Source of the DNA: Pictodentalium vernedei
Taxonomy: Eukaryota; Mollusca; Scaphopoda; Dentaliida; Dentaliidae
Direction of reading: 5' to 3'
NCBI GenBank assembly: GCA_031216915.1
Contig: CM062296.1
Location: 59,323,084 to 59,387,083 of the forward strand
Length of the DNA: 64,000 nt
Program-made: the position numbers and the translations under genes
Part shown: positions 31,763-43,234 of the stretch, piece by piece
How positions within the stretch are numbered: the stretch's first letter is position 1
Layout: each line of letters begins with the position of its first letter
The notes under the pieces: generated by a model
Told to the model about the DNA's origin: nothing
The model's database searches: none
The model's input: only the letters and a program-made list of their open reading frames with translations

Positions 31763-32085
31763 TTCGACAGCCAAAATCACCTCGTGTCGGAAGTTTTACT
31801 GGCGGAGGAAGCCTGAGTACCCAGACAAACCACCGAGCAACGGCGAGCAAATGTAAGACTCCCCAACATTCTAACTGCACACAAGGAGGGTTGGCATTGG
31901 TAGAATACAGGCGCACCATCAACGTTCAGTACGCGTTAGTGCGCCGTCGTACCCCCCCCCCCCCCACCCCCATCCCTCCACCCACACGGGAAATCGGGAT
32001 TTGGTGCCCTGCCCAAGGACATAACGCAGTTACCCCCAGCGGGGATCAAGTTCAAGACCGTAACCACTACGCCACCTCGCTCTCT
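31763..32085 (-). mobile_element. tRNA-headed SINE (minus strand)
   Basis: Minus-strand head has GTGGCGTAGTGGTTACGG and GATCCCCGCTGGGGG; body and 3' end (CACTTTCGACAGCC inverted) are shared with the other SINEs. Poly-C insertion near 31950. Head too worn to name its tRNA. Confidence 0.75.
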
Positions 32086-32087
32086 AA

Positions 32088-32286
32088 CCCTTTACCCAAC
32101 GCAGACGATATCAAAATTTATTATTTTAAATATGATTTTTTTTAATTTTTCAGAAAATTTCGAGCTCGTCCCAACGAGGGGCCACATGATATGGTTTTGC
32201 TGAAATTTGTTGAAAAATATTATTTTTTTCAACTGCTGAATTTGCATATTACGCGGGCGGATGCGAGCGATTCGTTGGGTAAAGGG
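32088..32286. mobile_element. piggyBac-like MITE, subfamily 2
   Basis: Flanked by CTAA on both sides (32084-32087, 32287-32290), a matched variant of TTAA. Ends CCCTTTACCCAACGCAG / CGTTGGGTAAAGGG. Confidence 0.85.
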
Positions 32287-32358
32287 CTAATTCAATATTT
32301 ACAAGATACTTAACCCTCTGAACCATAGCGGTCGTTTTTTCAGGCCAGCAACATTATA

Positions 32359-33855
32359 AGTAGTAATGTATGTTCCCCTACACATCACAGTTGCCGGATC
32401 TCATTGCTGGATCTCATGTGACGTCATAGTCACGTGACCTAGTGGCGCCATGTTGTATTGTCATGGTAACCCGCGTGAGCGGCCATGTTGTGACGTCATC
32501 TCCATAGTGATACGTGGTGTGAGTGCGCATGCGCAGCGCGTGTTTTTAGGGTGATACGTGTTTCCGTCGTCCATTTTGTATACTGGAGGCCGCCATCTTA
32601 GTTTCTATGATAGCACGTGATTGCCATGTTACCTAAAGGCCTACAACAAGACAGGGATATGTTTGGAGGGTGTGTTCGATTGAATCGGAGTATTTTCTGG
32701 AACGACTTCCCTGGATAATTACCACAAACAACCCGACAACGTGTATTATTTCGAATTCTTCCAGAATTCTCTGCTTCTATCTATATATGCAATAGTTATC
32801 GTTTATCTGGCCATGTTCCTTTATTCTAGAGTATACTCCAGTAGCGTAGAAGAGCCTATCAACTGGAACAGTATACCTTATTATTGCTATATTTAGCAAT
32901 TTCTGGTCTATTCTTGTTAGTTCTGACCCTATTCCAAGTACTCTTGTTGTTTCATATATCTAGATTATAACTAACCAATCAGATTGCTTGATTTCCCATA
33001 ATCTGTATGCAGGGTTATCTCCCTTGTGTATAACAAAAGCCTATATCCAATGGCACCCCCATTGTAGCACCCCTTTTTTGAAAACACCTGTGGCTATGGA
33101 ATCCCTTTTTGTCATATGTGCTTATGTGAAAAGGCACAATGTGACACAATATGCCCTATCACATAGGCACATACTTTATGTGCCGATATATGCTTATGCG
33201 AAAAGACACAATGTGACACAATATGCCCTATCACATAGGCACATACGGGTATTTGAGGATACCTATGGCCTGATATTGTATTATTTGAGGATACCTATCG
33301 AGGATACCTACTGGAGAATCCCTTTTTGTCATATTTGCTTATGTGAAAAGGCACGATGTGACACAATATGCCCTATCACATAGGTACATACGGGTATTTG
33401 AGGATACCTATGGCCTGGTAATGTATTATTTGAGGATACCTATTGAGGATACCTATCGAGGATACCTTTTATAGGATACTTATCTGAGGATACTATATAG
33501 GCTGTACATATCCCTATAGGTCTCTTGCTGGCCCTTAGTACTATTAATCCACCTGTTGCATTATGTTATCCTATGAGTGATATAGGTAGTATGCAATGCT
33601 AGGCATAGGGGTATTGTGGGTAGGGGTACTGCCTGGTAGTTTACAACGGTACTATAGTATGGCGGTATATACACCTTTAGTGCTTGGTACTATTAACCAA
33701 CCGATTGCTTTGTTTTATTATATGGCTGGTGTATGTAGTACGTTATGGTAGACCTAGTGATTTTGTGGGGGTGGGGGTAATGCTTGGTAGTTTAGAACGG
33801 TAGTATAGCATAGGCTGTACATATCCCTGTAGGTCTCTTGCTGGCCCTTGGTGCT
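32359..33855 (+). mobile_element. Left end of a Polinton-related element with satellite-like interior
   Basis: Starts AGTAGTAATGTATG and continues through the TIR motifs (GATCTCATGTGACGTCATAG, GCCGCCATCTTAG) seen at 25122. Beyond 33040 it holds repeats of CATATGTGCTTATGTGAAAA / CCCTATCACATAGGCACATA and GAGGATACCTAT. From 33495 there are three degenerate units of about 145 bp (GGCTGTACATATCCCT, CTTGCTGGCCCTT). No genes and no right end: broken copy. Confidence 0.75.
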
Positions 33856-34162
33856 ACTAATGAGCTCTGTCAAACACACTTGAATTGGTCAAATGTCTAG
33901 TTGCATGATGGGAGGAATATGCAGGTTGGAATATTAATGCTTCGACATCAGCGTGTAGAGCGTTAAGTCGGGTAGTAAACATATTTGATGGGCCAAGTTT
34001 TCCATTCAGTGTTTATATAGGATTTCAGTAAATGTTCCCAACAAAGATACACCCATTAACTGTATTGTTAATCGTTACGCATACGTCACAAGTAACAGCT
34101 GAAATCTTATTTCTTTTTGCATGACACATGAAGAGGGTAGATTGCAGCATAAATCATACAAG
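33856..34162 (+). promoter_or_regulatory. Possible promoter and 5' UTR of a small secreted-protein gene
   Basis: TTTATATAGG at 34011-34020 lies about 145 bp before the ATG at 34163. The start of the segment (33868-33915) is repeat-like and recurs weakly at 39465-39515. Suggestive only. Confidence 0.25.
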
Positions 34163-34193
34163 ATGAAGATCATTATTGCAGTGCTATTGCTTT
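34163..34193 (+). CDS. Candidate first exon: signal-peptide start with splice donor
   Basis: ATG opens MKIIIAVLLL, a typical beginning of a secretion signal, and runs directly into a consensus donor (TTT-GTAAGT at 34194) in phase 1. A short signal-peptide first exon is common in invertebrate secreted peptides. No second exon could be identified downstream, so the gene is unproven and might be chance. Confidence 0.3.
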
Positions 34194-34199
34194 GTAAGT

Positions 34200-34489
34200 A
34201 TAGTTTTACATATATAATTTCACACGTGTTGATTTCGGTATAGATAAAAAAAGCGACAGAGTGTAACGATTTTTATTACTGAAATTGATGTTGGGACCGA
34301 ATGTTAAGTTGCTCGTGACCGCAAGGTATGTTTGCAATGGCACTTATTACCCAATTAAAAATATCGTTCTGATAGATTGGATGCCTATCAGTGAGGAGAA
34401 TTTGTGGTTACAAAATAAATGCGCCAGGGTGGAGAGTGAGGGTTTTTTGGATGTGGGGTAGCTTGTGAATATCTGTGATTCATTTCTAT
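34200..34489. other. Unassigned; putative intron start
   Basis: AT-rich, no frames. Would be intron if the exon at 34163-34193 is real. Confidence 0.3.
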
Positions 34490-35045
34490 ACCACGATTAC
34501 CGATTTTACTATATATGAAAAGCCTATGACATAAATTTTAGCCTTACACACCAACCGCGGTGAACACGCCAGCATTGGGATTCTATTAGTTAAATTTTAC
34601 ACATAGAGTGGAACTACATCGAAGTTGACCTGTGGTGACGTCGACCTGAATGCAAACGCGTCTAAAACGTCGCCTCGCGAAGAGTGAAATGAAAGTGGCT
34701 ATTATTTATTACGTTTCTAAATGCCTTTACCCCATAAAACACTAAAAATTAACAAACATGCATTGTCGTATGTTAATAAAGCACCATAATTCGAAATAGT
34801 ACGTTATTATGTTATTAAAATGAAAAAGATCCTATTTCCTTTTCTATATCGTTTCGGTGATAAAACTGACAGCGGAAGTACCGCCCACCGATGCTCATAT
34901 AAACAAAAACAAATTCGCGCGTATGTACAGCAGCTGCTCAGTAAAATCGAGAAAAAATAATAGCGACTCTTAATAATCTGACGATCATGGTATAAATAAA
35001 ATATACCCAAAGTAGCTTGGTGTACCAAATGTTCAAAATAGTTTT
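34490..35045 (+). mobile_element. Long foldback repeat family L, copy 2
   Basis: Starts at TACCACGATTACC and follows the order of 9270-10425 without the hAT insertion. Ends at CTTGGTGTACCAAATGTTCA, before the hairpin's second half. Confidence 0.75.
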
Positions 35046-36165
35046 GATGGAAATGGTACATAAATAATATTGAAAATACAGACTGAGTGCAATTTCCGCT
35101 ATATTAGCATGACCAGCAACGGCACCTCATGCCACCAGCCATACTATTTCAAGTCTCACTAGTCACTACCATATTTGGAAACAAATTTAAAATTTCCAGG
35201 CAGTCAACGACGGCTAGCCCTATGTAGTGCCAAGTACCGATCATTTTCGCACCCATTTCTGTTTTTGAACTGTAATCATTACTTGGTGATATTCCAGCTA
35301 CATAACCAATGCATGGCTTCGACGAAGGCATGCCTTGACAGGCTTGGCAATTTCAGGAGAGCGATTTTTTAGCTCTCCTTACTGCCCTCCTGAAAGAATT
35401 AAGGAGAGCGAAGAATTGCCCTCCTAAATATTTTGGTCTGGGATGATTGAGATTACATGTATTATGGTCACATTAAATTTTTGTTGTAAAGCAAACATGT
35501 CATTTAACTTCGAAGTCACATAACATCACGTAATTTCATTTTGAAAGTGGTTTTGTGGTAAAAGGCAATGGCTGCGACCATACCCAAACACAGTTGCAAT
35601 CATTTGAAGCAAAATGGGCCACAGCAATATTTTTTTTTCTGTCAGTTTCAAGTTCAACAACTGACATAACAGTTTGAGGGGTAATTATTCAAGGAATATT
35701 GACACTATAATATACTACCATTACTACTATCCTGTCACTTGAAGCACTTGCACCAGGATGTGGCTGTAGATTCAAGCAAATCTGTTGTCCAAGAAAGTCA
35801 TACGCCTACCACTACCACCTTCAACCCCCCCTTGGGGTTGGGGTTGTTCAACTGGATACTTAAAATGCTGTGTAAAGCTAATTGCTCTCCTAAGCTGATT
35901 GAGGAGAGCGATTTTTTGCCCTCCTGCATTTTTCAGAATGCCAGGCCTGATGCCTTGATGATGTGGCTGGAATATTTTATCAGCTGGAGCTTGAGTCACC
36001 ACAGTCGGAACAAATCATATTAACAGCACCTCCTTCCCCAGTCGATCGTCTTAAAGACGTCCCTGATTCGATTCGATGTTCGAATCGATTTTCGAAGAAA
36101 TAGAGCCGATTTCGATTCGACATTCGATTCGAATCGAAAATGTGTGATTCGCAAGGCCCTAATCC
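35046..36165. mobile_element. hAT-like repeat (GATTCGCAAGGCCCTAA end)
   Basis: Shares TACATAAATAATATTGAAAA and CCACCAGCCATACTA with 17715-18710. Right end is TTCGATTCGAATCG-rich and closes with GATTCGCAAGGCCCTAA. Inside, AGGAGAGCGA..TGCCCTCCT repeats occur at 35355-35430 and 35900-35930. A 94-codon frame at 35739 is not supported. Confidence 0.55.
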
Positions 36166-36534
36166 AACGTTAGCCGATACAATATGGGCATTGAAAAATG
36201 TGTTGGAGAATCAGTGCGTGGAATCTTACTTACAACATACAAGAAAGTCAATGAAATGCGTCGTCACAAGAGTGTCAACCAAGAAAGCAAACATATCGCC
36301 CATGATGATTATTGACTTTAAATATCAAAGCTTCATTCACACAATTTAAGTTTAACCGAGGTATACATACATACAAAAAAATTCATGCAGAACACGGGGA
36401 GGGTGGGGGGGGGGGGGGGTGCAAGAATCAACGACTCCTGTAGTAGTCTGTCCAATATCTCACAATCACAAGCGCCTATGACTCTCTTAACACTCTTGAA
36501 AGATTGGTAATGCATTTGTCTCCAGGGGCCAATA
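36166..36534. other. Unassigned; poly-G tract near 36403
   Basis: No gene or repeat boundary recognised. Confidence 0.4.
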
Positions 36535-36745
36535 CTATAGAACCTTTATAATTGTATTTTCAAGAATTGTATTTTCTAGTTACGATATTAAATGGGTTGA
36601 AATGAACCATTAGCATTTTCAAAGATGTGCAATTTGCCAGTTGGCAAATTGCCATATCTATTAAAATGCTTATGATTCATTTTTGTCAGTTATATTAATA
36701 AATAGAAAATACAGTTCTAGAAAATACAATTGTAAAAGTTTTATT
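36535..36745. mobile_element. Small foldback MITE
   Basis: TATAATTGTATTTTC..GAATTGTATTTTCTA at left is inverted as TAGAAAATACAGTTCTAG then AAAATACAATTGTA at right; the inner CAATTTGCCAGTTGGCAAATTG is a further hairpin. Confidence 0.7.
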
Positions 36746-37753
36746 GTATTGGATCCTGGACTCCACCCTCGTTTTGATTTGTCTTAGTACACTACAAGTG
36801 CATATCCACGTATACAGTGGCCCATGACGGATTTCAACAGTGTCATAAGTGTCACGTGACTCACTCAGAATAAAAATATATACTGCTCTGCGCCGGTGAA
36901 CGACTATCTTCACCACAAAATCACAAGCGGCAGACTATACTTGCCTGAAGAATAACAACTAGAAACATCAACCCCAATCCTCTTCCTCCTTTGCACCGAC
37001 TGGACATGATGCTGATGACGCCATCTCAAAATTAACGAAATTGTAATATACTGTAATCGAGGGTCGAAAGGGGCTTTCCCCATAACGTCCCAGCGCGCCT
37101 TCGGCGCGCTAAAACCATTCTTTTAGCTTAGCTTAGCTTAGCAATACAGCCGCCAAAGACTGATCATAATTCACACATGGGCAGCGCTATACGCGCATGC
37201 GTTTATCAGGTAATAAAAATCATCATAAGAAAAGGTTTAATTGATGGTCCACCGGGTAATAAGTTAATTACATTTTTGATAATTATTCCTGTAATTAGAG
37301 TTTAGAATATAATAGTATTGTATCCGTGGATATATTGCCTATCCGTGGAAATTGATCACTTCACGGCTGCCTTACTGTACTTCAAATGAAAAGTCTGATA
37401 TCCACAGAATGATATTTTCATTTCCTAACATGCACAACATGGACATGCATTTGATGATAAATTTGCAATTTTTCCTCATTTGAGTTGTTCAATGATCAAC
37501 GTCCAGTGCAGATAAGGAAAGACGAGTAACTATGGGGTGAGGTGTACAGGGGAAGCGGAACCATTTTCAAAGTGTGTGTGTGGGAGGGGGAGGGGTGGAT
37601 CGGCGATGGGTGGTCGTCGGTATGGAAATTTGAAATTCTTAAATTCCAGGGTAAACAAACACCCATTTCCATGCATATGAGTGGATATTTTTAGATTTTT
37701 CAGGATATGTATTTGAAAGATTTCGTACTTTGAGAGCCGTTAAAAAACGTCGA
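36746..37753. other. Unassigned; T4-related and promoter-like stretch
   Basis: AATAAAAATATATACTGCTC near 36870 looks TATA-like, followed by only a very short frame at 37007. 37140-37320 resembles the interior of family T4 (CAGGTAATAAAAATCATCAT, CCACCGGGTAATAAG). GCGCGCCTTCGGCGCGC hairpin at 37091-37107. Confidence 0.4.
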
Positions 37754-37834
37754 TAAAGCATACAGGTGAGGTCTATTTATCAGCTTTGGTCGTGACGACC
37801 AAAGCTGATAAATAGACCTCACCTGTATGCTTTA
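37754..37834. repeat. 81-bp palindrome, perfect except the centre base
   Basis: TAAAGCATACAGGTGAGGTC and its exact inverse meet at GGTCGTGACGACC. Arms of 40 bp without mismatch suggest a very young hairpin or active gene conversion. Confidence 0.85.
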
Positions 37835-38411
37835 CCAGACGTTTACAGCAATTATACTGTCTGTGGATTATCTTTTCTGGGGTGGATTTGGTACTTGTAT
37901 GTTTATTAACAGACTGTATACATTTTAGCGTTTGCTGCCATTTACTGAAAAAAAAAATGATCCGAAATCCATCGAAACTGAACCAGTACGAGAGAAACAT
38001 AGCTAGCGAAAATATGGGGGAGGCTCCGGATCCGCCCCTTATTTCATCAGTCATTGTTTGTGTTAAAATATATGCATACAAAAGAACATGGCCCGGCAAA
38101 AAAGTGGATGGGCTGACCCCCCCCCCCCCCAGCCCCCAGGTTCCACCGCCCCTGGTGTAGAGGGTGTGTTCCCAGCCTTCAAATAGAAAAAAAATTCCAC
38201 TCGAGATATTTTCATCTGTTTTGGAATCTTAGATAACCATTTGCTCGGCCTAATAATCACATCCTTTCTCACGAGACGAGATTACTTGGATTCGATCGCC
38301 CACCCAGTTAGTCTCTAACAAATGGGGGTATGTGGCCGATTCCGTTCCAGTCTGACCAATTTTTAATCCGGTACGAGATACTTATATGACACAAAACTCA
38401 TTGGTTAAGAC
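37835..38411. other. Unassigned; C run near 38118
   Basis: No gene recognised. Contains the ACCCCCC..GGTTCCACCGCCCCTGG end typical of hAT-like elements here. Confidence 0.4.
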
Positions 38412-39001
38412 TAGACCTGAAACGGTTAACCGATTAATCGAGTAACCAATAATCGACGTCTTGGTCGATCAAAAATGTATTTGATCGATTAAACGTTACT
38501 TTTGAACTATTGTATTAAATAGGTTAACAAAGGAACAAACGTCCTCCAAAAACAGGCCAACGTTGTCACACTGACTCACATCACCTGTTCACGTGCATGT
38601 ATCAGTAACTGGAAATGGTCATTCTTAACCCTTTAACCAATGCGGTTGAAAGACGATACTTGCAAAGTAAATTCTTAAATTACTGAAAATATTCAATTTT
38701 TATCTCAGAAACATAGCTTATGACCACTCATTGGGACGAACTCAACGAGTTCGTCCCCACGAGAGGTCATAAGCTATGTTTTTGAGACAAAAATTGAAAA
38801 CATAATAAAATTTGAATGAAGACTTTTGTATACAGCGCTGGCCAGCTTTACCGTTATGTTGGCTAAAGAGTTAATATGCTGTAAATCATCAACGACATGG
38901 CAATTATTCAGCTACCCATTAGGGTAAGTGATTAATCGGTTAACCAAGGTTAATCCATGTGATTAATCGATCCTGAAAGCCCTTTAACCGTTTCAGCTGT
39001 A
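38412..39001. mobile_element. hAT-type MITE with nested piggyBac-like MITE
   Basis: Ends TAGACCTGAAACGGTTAA / TTAACCGTTTCAGCTGTA flanked by GTTAAGAC (38404-38411, 39002-39009). GATTAATCG-rich like the 1004-1541 family but with different tips. Confidence 0.85.
38629..38870. mobile_element. piggyBac-like MITE, diverged copy
   Basis: TTAA both sides; CCCTTTAACCAATG start, stem CTCATTGGGACGAACTC. Confidence 0.8.
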
Positions 39002-39009
39002 GTTAAGAC

Positions 39010-39530
39010 TTTTACATGTATTTAGCCACATTTTTCGAGTTTTCAAACTATAACCCAGATTGCAATTGGCAAATGTTCCAACTCCATCATCAAGGCACGC
39101 CTTCCAAGAAGACTTGCTTTGGTGATGTAGATGGAATATTTTAGCAGTCGGGACTTGAGTCATGAAAGTCGGGACAGAAGGGGCTTACACCCCCATTCTC
39201 CACAAGTCGATCATCTTCGCGACGTTCCTGGGTATGGGTTGCTGTTTGGCCACTTAGATTTGTGTTTCATTTGTATGTAGCATACATAGACCCCGTGGAC
39301 TGTGTAGGATAAATGCTCCTAGGGTGAGTTCGAACATGTTTGGTTTAACAGGGCGACGTAACCTGCACATTGACTTCGAACTATAAAGATTCCAATGTGC
39401 ACATTTTTGCCCTTAATGCAAGTTGAAATTGAACCAATTCAGTTTTGTTTTATAGAGCTCACTGAGCTGTGACAAACACTACTGAGGTGGTTAAACTCCT
39501 AGTTGCATTGTGGAGAAAATTTGCTCTTAA
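39010..39530. other. Unassigned with hAT-like repeat fragment
   Basis: 39080-39240 resembles 35940-36060 (GATGTAGATGGAATATTTTA, GTCGATCATCTTCGCGACG). Rest unrecognised. Confidence 0.4.
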
Positions 39531-40154
39531 CTCTTTACCTAACATTAGGGCTGTCACGATTAATCGATTAATCGACTGTTGATCGGTCACGGCGAAATCG
39601 ATTAGTATTTTTCGTTGTCGAATAATCGGCAAATTTTATCCCGTTTTAGACGTTTAATAATCAAAAGAAACTTTGATGAAAAAACTAATGTTTCTAAAGG
39701 TAAAGAGTTAAGAACATCGATGTTAAACCCCAAGACGCTGTTGGAAGCAATAGTCTTCCAGGTACATTCATCAAAGCTCTGAACTTTGAACCGTCAGTGT
39801 AATAATCAAGACCGGTCGGCAGTTGCGAAGTTCGCAACTGCCGACCGGTCTTGATTATTACACTGACAGTTCAAAAGTTCAGAACATCAAAGCTTTGAAT
39901 GCACCTATAAAGGATCGTCTTCGTTGTTTTCTTGAGGTAGGTCAACTGACTTGAACTTCATTTTTATCGACTTCAAAGAGAGGGAGAGGGGGGGGGGGTC
40001 ATTTAGGTACGATTAATCGTCGATTATTTGCGACGATTAATCGATTCCTAAATTAAAAAATCGTGACAGCCCTAGTTTTGACCCTCTCATTGGAACGAGC
40101 TCGACGATTTTTGAGAATCGCGCTGGCCGGTTTTGACATTACGTTAGGTAAGGG
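39531..40154. mobile_element. piggyBac-like MITE interrupted by a hAT MITE
   Basis: Outer parts CTCTTTACCTAACAT and GACCCTCTCATTGGAACGAG..GTTAGGTAAGGG belong to the piggyBac-like family. Most of its left arm is missing at the junction. Confidence 0.75.
39546..40074. mobile_element. hAT-type MITE, second copy of the 1004-1541 family
   Basis: TAGGGCTGTCACGATTAATC / CGTGACAGCCCTA ends and the same TTGCGAAGTTCGCAA hairpin. No 8-bp duplication is visible, in line with loss of flanking target sequence. Confidence 0.85.
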
Positions 40155-40330
40155 CTAAAATTTCGATATTTTAGCATCACTTTGCGGAAGGATAGATTGG
40201 TTTAGCCTCCTGAAAATTTGCGCTCTGGAAAATATCATTTCAGTCAATACTGTCAACGGCAAAATGAGCGAAACCTTTCTGGTTTGCTGGGAGAATCTGT
40301 CGAGTTTTTTTATTAAATTATTACCGAGTT

Positions 40331-40712
40331 GGGAGCGCGGTGGCTCTGTAGGTAGAGGTGCAGGCTGCAAGCCGAGAGGTCCTCGGTTCGAATCCCACCT
40401 GCGGCAACCGCGTTGTGTCCTTGGGCAAGACACTTTATCTCCATTGCCCGCGTGTGGGGGGGGGGGGGGGGCACGATGACGCCGTGTACTAAGGCGTACT
40501 GCACGTCGATGGTACGCATGTCTTCAACCAAGCTAACCCTGCCTGTGCTGCAGTGCGGAGTTACGATGTTGGGGAGCTGGCAGCTGCTCGTCGTTGTTCG
40601 GTGGTTCTCTCCGGGTACTCCGTCTTCCTCCACCCGTAAAACTGCCACGGTCATGATTAGCCATTGTGCATAAATATGTGACCTTAAACATCAATAACTA
40701 AATAAATAAATA
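40331..40712 (+). mobile_element. tRNA-Cys-headed SINE, full length
   Basis: GCGCGGTGGCTCTGTAGGTA, GGCTGCAAGCCG, GGTTCGAATCCC; body; AAATAAATAAAT tail. Flanks ATTACCGAGTT / ATTGCCGAGTT are a near-exact target duplication. A G run sits in the body at 40456. Confidence 0.9.
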
Positions 40713-40806
40713 ATTGCCGAGTTTGGCTTCAGATAGTCTTTATATCGTCTGTTCGTCCACTACCATTTTTCTCTTCACGCAAACACTTTATGCACACCAT
40801 GTTTAA

Positions 40807-41041
40807 CCCTTTATGCAACGTAACGGCCAAAACCGGCCAGCTCTATTCTCAAAAATCGCGAATTAATTTTCACTATTTTTTTCATTTTTTATCTCAAAAA
40901 CATAGGTTATGACCCCTCATTGGAACGAGCCCGTTCCAATGAGGGGTCATAACCTATGTTTTTGAGACAAAAAATGAAAAAAATTAGTTATTCAAGAATT
41001 TTTTTTCCAAGTGTCGTCTGCTTTTCACGTTAGGTAAAGGG
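40807..41041. mobile_element. piggyBac-like MITE, subfamily 1
   Basis: TTAA both sides; ends CCCTTTATGCAACG / CGTTAGGTAAAGGG; stem CCTCATTGGAACGAG. Confidence 0.9.
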
Positions 41042-41045
41042 TTAA

Positions 41046-41640
41046 AGGGTTAATAATGTCACAGAAGGGCAAAGTCAAACAGGAGTATCCCTATGATAAA
41101 AATCGGGTGGAAGTTTACCTTGAGCACAGGTGACATTAAAAGAATTGAATAGTATTGGGTTATGTAAACGGGTAATTTCAATTTGTTATTAACAAGAAAA
41201 TAGAAAAGAAGGATAAATCTACGTAATGTATATTTACGGTGTGATAAATCGGCCAGAAAGCAAACGTTTTCTATCACAATGCCATTGTTGATGTCAAAGG
41301 CGGCGATGTTTGATCGGCAATTTTACCTCGTCATCGAAGCGGAATGAGTAAAACCAGAACACTTTACTTAACAAAGATTTGCTCAAAATATTTACAGGAA
41401 ATCACCTTTCACCATGACATCAATAAAGGGGTAAATAATGTTCAGTTTAGATTTGAACTATATCTATTTTTGGCCAATGCATAAGTTGCGGAACGACTTT
41501 GCATGTGAGGTGGCTGAAATATGGAAAGCCGTGTTAACTCCTACGACATTAGAAGCGACCTGGGCGATGTTGGGGCATTAAAATAGCCCAGACCGCTTGA
41601 TGGGAGCACATTGTGTAATTTAACAGGTATTTGGTTTGCT
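41046..41640. other. Unassigned non-coding sequence
   Basis: No gene recognised; a 72-codon minus-strand hydrophobic frame is not supported. Confidence 0.4.
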
Positions 41641-41715
41641 TACAGTACAGTCGTGGTGGACGGGTCGGAGTCCAGACGGGGCAGTGATGTCCACACAAGC
41701 GTGTACCAGGTAATA
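41641..41715. mobile_element. Fragment of TA-target family T4
   Basis: TACAGTACAGTCGTGGTGGA and GTGTACCAGGTAATAAAAAT match the end of 51220-51463 and 37140-37215. Confidence 0.6.
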
Positions 41716-41734
41716 AAAATCATCATCACCCAAA

Positions 41735-41919
41735 CTGTGGGTGGGTGGGTGGGTGGGTGGGTGGGTGGGTGGGTGGGTGTTTGGTCATAGCGTGGGTGGG
41801 AGGATGGGTGGGTGGGTGGGTGGGTGGGTTTTGGGTGGGTGGGTAGGTGGTTGGGTGGGTGGAGCTGGGGGTGGGGTGTGGTGTGGTGTGGTGGGATGGG
41901 ATGGGATGGGATGGGATGG

Positions 41920-41985
<66 letters not shown>

Positions 41986-42095
41986 CAGATAGATAGATAG
42001 ATAGATGGATGGATGGATGGATGGATGGATGGATGAATGGATGGATGGATATTCGTTTGTTCGTTTGTTCGTTCGTTCGTTCGTTCGTTCAGTAG
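41735..42095 (+). repeat. Compound microsatellite
   Basis: GGGT array, then GGGAT, then a long GATA array (41913-42005), GATG array, and TTCG array in sequence. Long proline/histidine and tyrosine/serine frames across it are artefacts. Confidence 0.95.
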
Positions 42096-42540
42096 CATGC
42101 AGAAGTACAATTATTACAACCAGATAGTGTTTGTGTATTGTGATTATTATTTTCGCAATGGAAATGTTAGAAATGAGATTGAAAAAAGAAAGTAAACACC
42201 AAAACGTAAAACTGGTATCGCTGGCATCTAGAAGGGGTGGCAAAATTTTAATTCCTAAATGGATGTTAACACTTTCAAATGACTCGAAAACGGTGTGCTT
42301 AGTTTCATAGATGTGTCAATGATATATGGGGGTACTGGAATTACAATGGTAGAGGTTTTTTTTAACCATTTGAACCCCCGTTTCCTGGTATGGTATCGCC
42401 TTTGTGTACACTTACAGTGAGATCGGCAAGTCTTATATCAATAATATGCATGGAGATTAAGATAACAACTGCAGCCTGCAGCCGTCCGGCTGCAACTACA
42501 GATAATATTTTTATCACCAGTTCCTTGTGTATAGACCTCT
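42096..42540. other. Unassigned non-coding sequence
   Basis: Hairpin GCAGCCTGCAGCCGTCCGGC near 42470-42500. No gene recognised. Confidence 0.4.
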
Positions 42541-42544
42541 TATA

Positions 42545-42904
42545 GGGGCGCGGTGGCTCAGTGGGTAGAAGTACGGGCTGCAAGCCGAGAGGTCCTCGGT
42601 TCGAATACCACCTGCGGCAACCGTGTTGTGTCCTTGGGCAAGACACTTCACCCCCATTGCCCACGTGGGGGGCGCGTTGGCGTTGTGTGCTAAGGCGTAG
42701 TGCACGTCGATGGTGCACATGTCTTCAACCAATGGTAACCCTGCTTGTGTGGAGTTAGTATGTCGGGGAGCCCAACAGTTGCTCGCAGTTGCTCGTTGGT
42801 TCTCTCCTGGTACTGTGGCTTCCTCCACCCGTAAAACTGTCCGACACGAGGTGACCCTGGCTGTCGAAAGTGTCGTTAAACCCCAATAAATAAATAAATA
42901 AATC
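42545..42904 (+). mobile_element. tRNA-Cys-headed SINE, full length
   Basis: GCGCGGTGGCTCAGTGGGTA, GGCTGCAAGCCG, GGTTCGAATACC. 3' end is the variant CCTGGCTGTCGAAAGTGTCG..CCCCAATAAAT, as in the 5S copy at 50291. Flanked by CTCTTATA on both sides. Confidence 0.9.
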
Positions 42905-42989
42905 TCTTATAATAAGACAGAAATGGGACGAAAATATGCTTTGAGCCGAAAAATCGGTCTTACGTGTTCAAAGGGTAAATGAGATATTA

Positions 42990-43234
42990 CCAAATGATCC
43001 TAAACTTTGAAGTGGGGTAAAAACGTCAAAATGGCGTTAAATCGAAAACAAAACCAGCTATCTTCTCACTTTTTTAAGTTCCACAGCATGCTAACATTTC
43101 AAAGAAATCCTACGCATTTTAAATTTCGACCATATGATCTCCTCATGATGTCACCCCCAGAGTTCGGCCATAACAGTTGAGAATTTCCTGGGCCGGCAAA
43201 ACATTATTTGATATGTTTTTTGTGTAGGTTATAT
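42990..43234 (+). repeat. Dispersed repeat shared with 48520-48760
   Basis: AAATGGCGTTAAATCGAAAA, then ATGATGTCACCCCCAGAG-like and CAGTTGAGAATTTCCTGG recur at 48550-48745. Unclassified. Confidence 0.6.

Noticed and set aside
33040-33480. CRISPR-like array
   Set aside because: Units of CCCTATCACATAGGCACATA with uneven spacing are degenerate subterminal repeats of a eukaryotic mobile element; no regular repeat-spacer pattern or associated genes.
36695-37050. Promoter or solo terminal repeat of a retroelement
   Set aside because: A TATA-like AATATATACTG is present but no paired copy, target duplication or coding partner could be found.
41640-42243. Long frames rich in Pro/His/Thr and Ser/Tyr/Ile
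   Set aside because: They are translations of the compound microsatellite.
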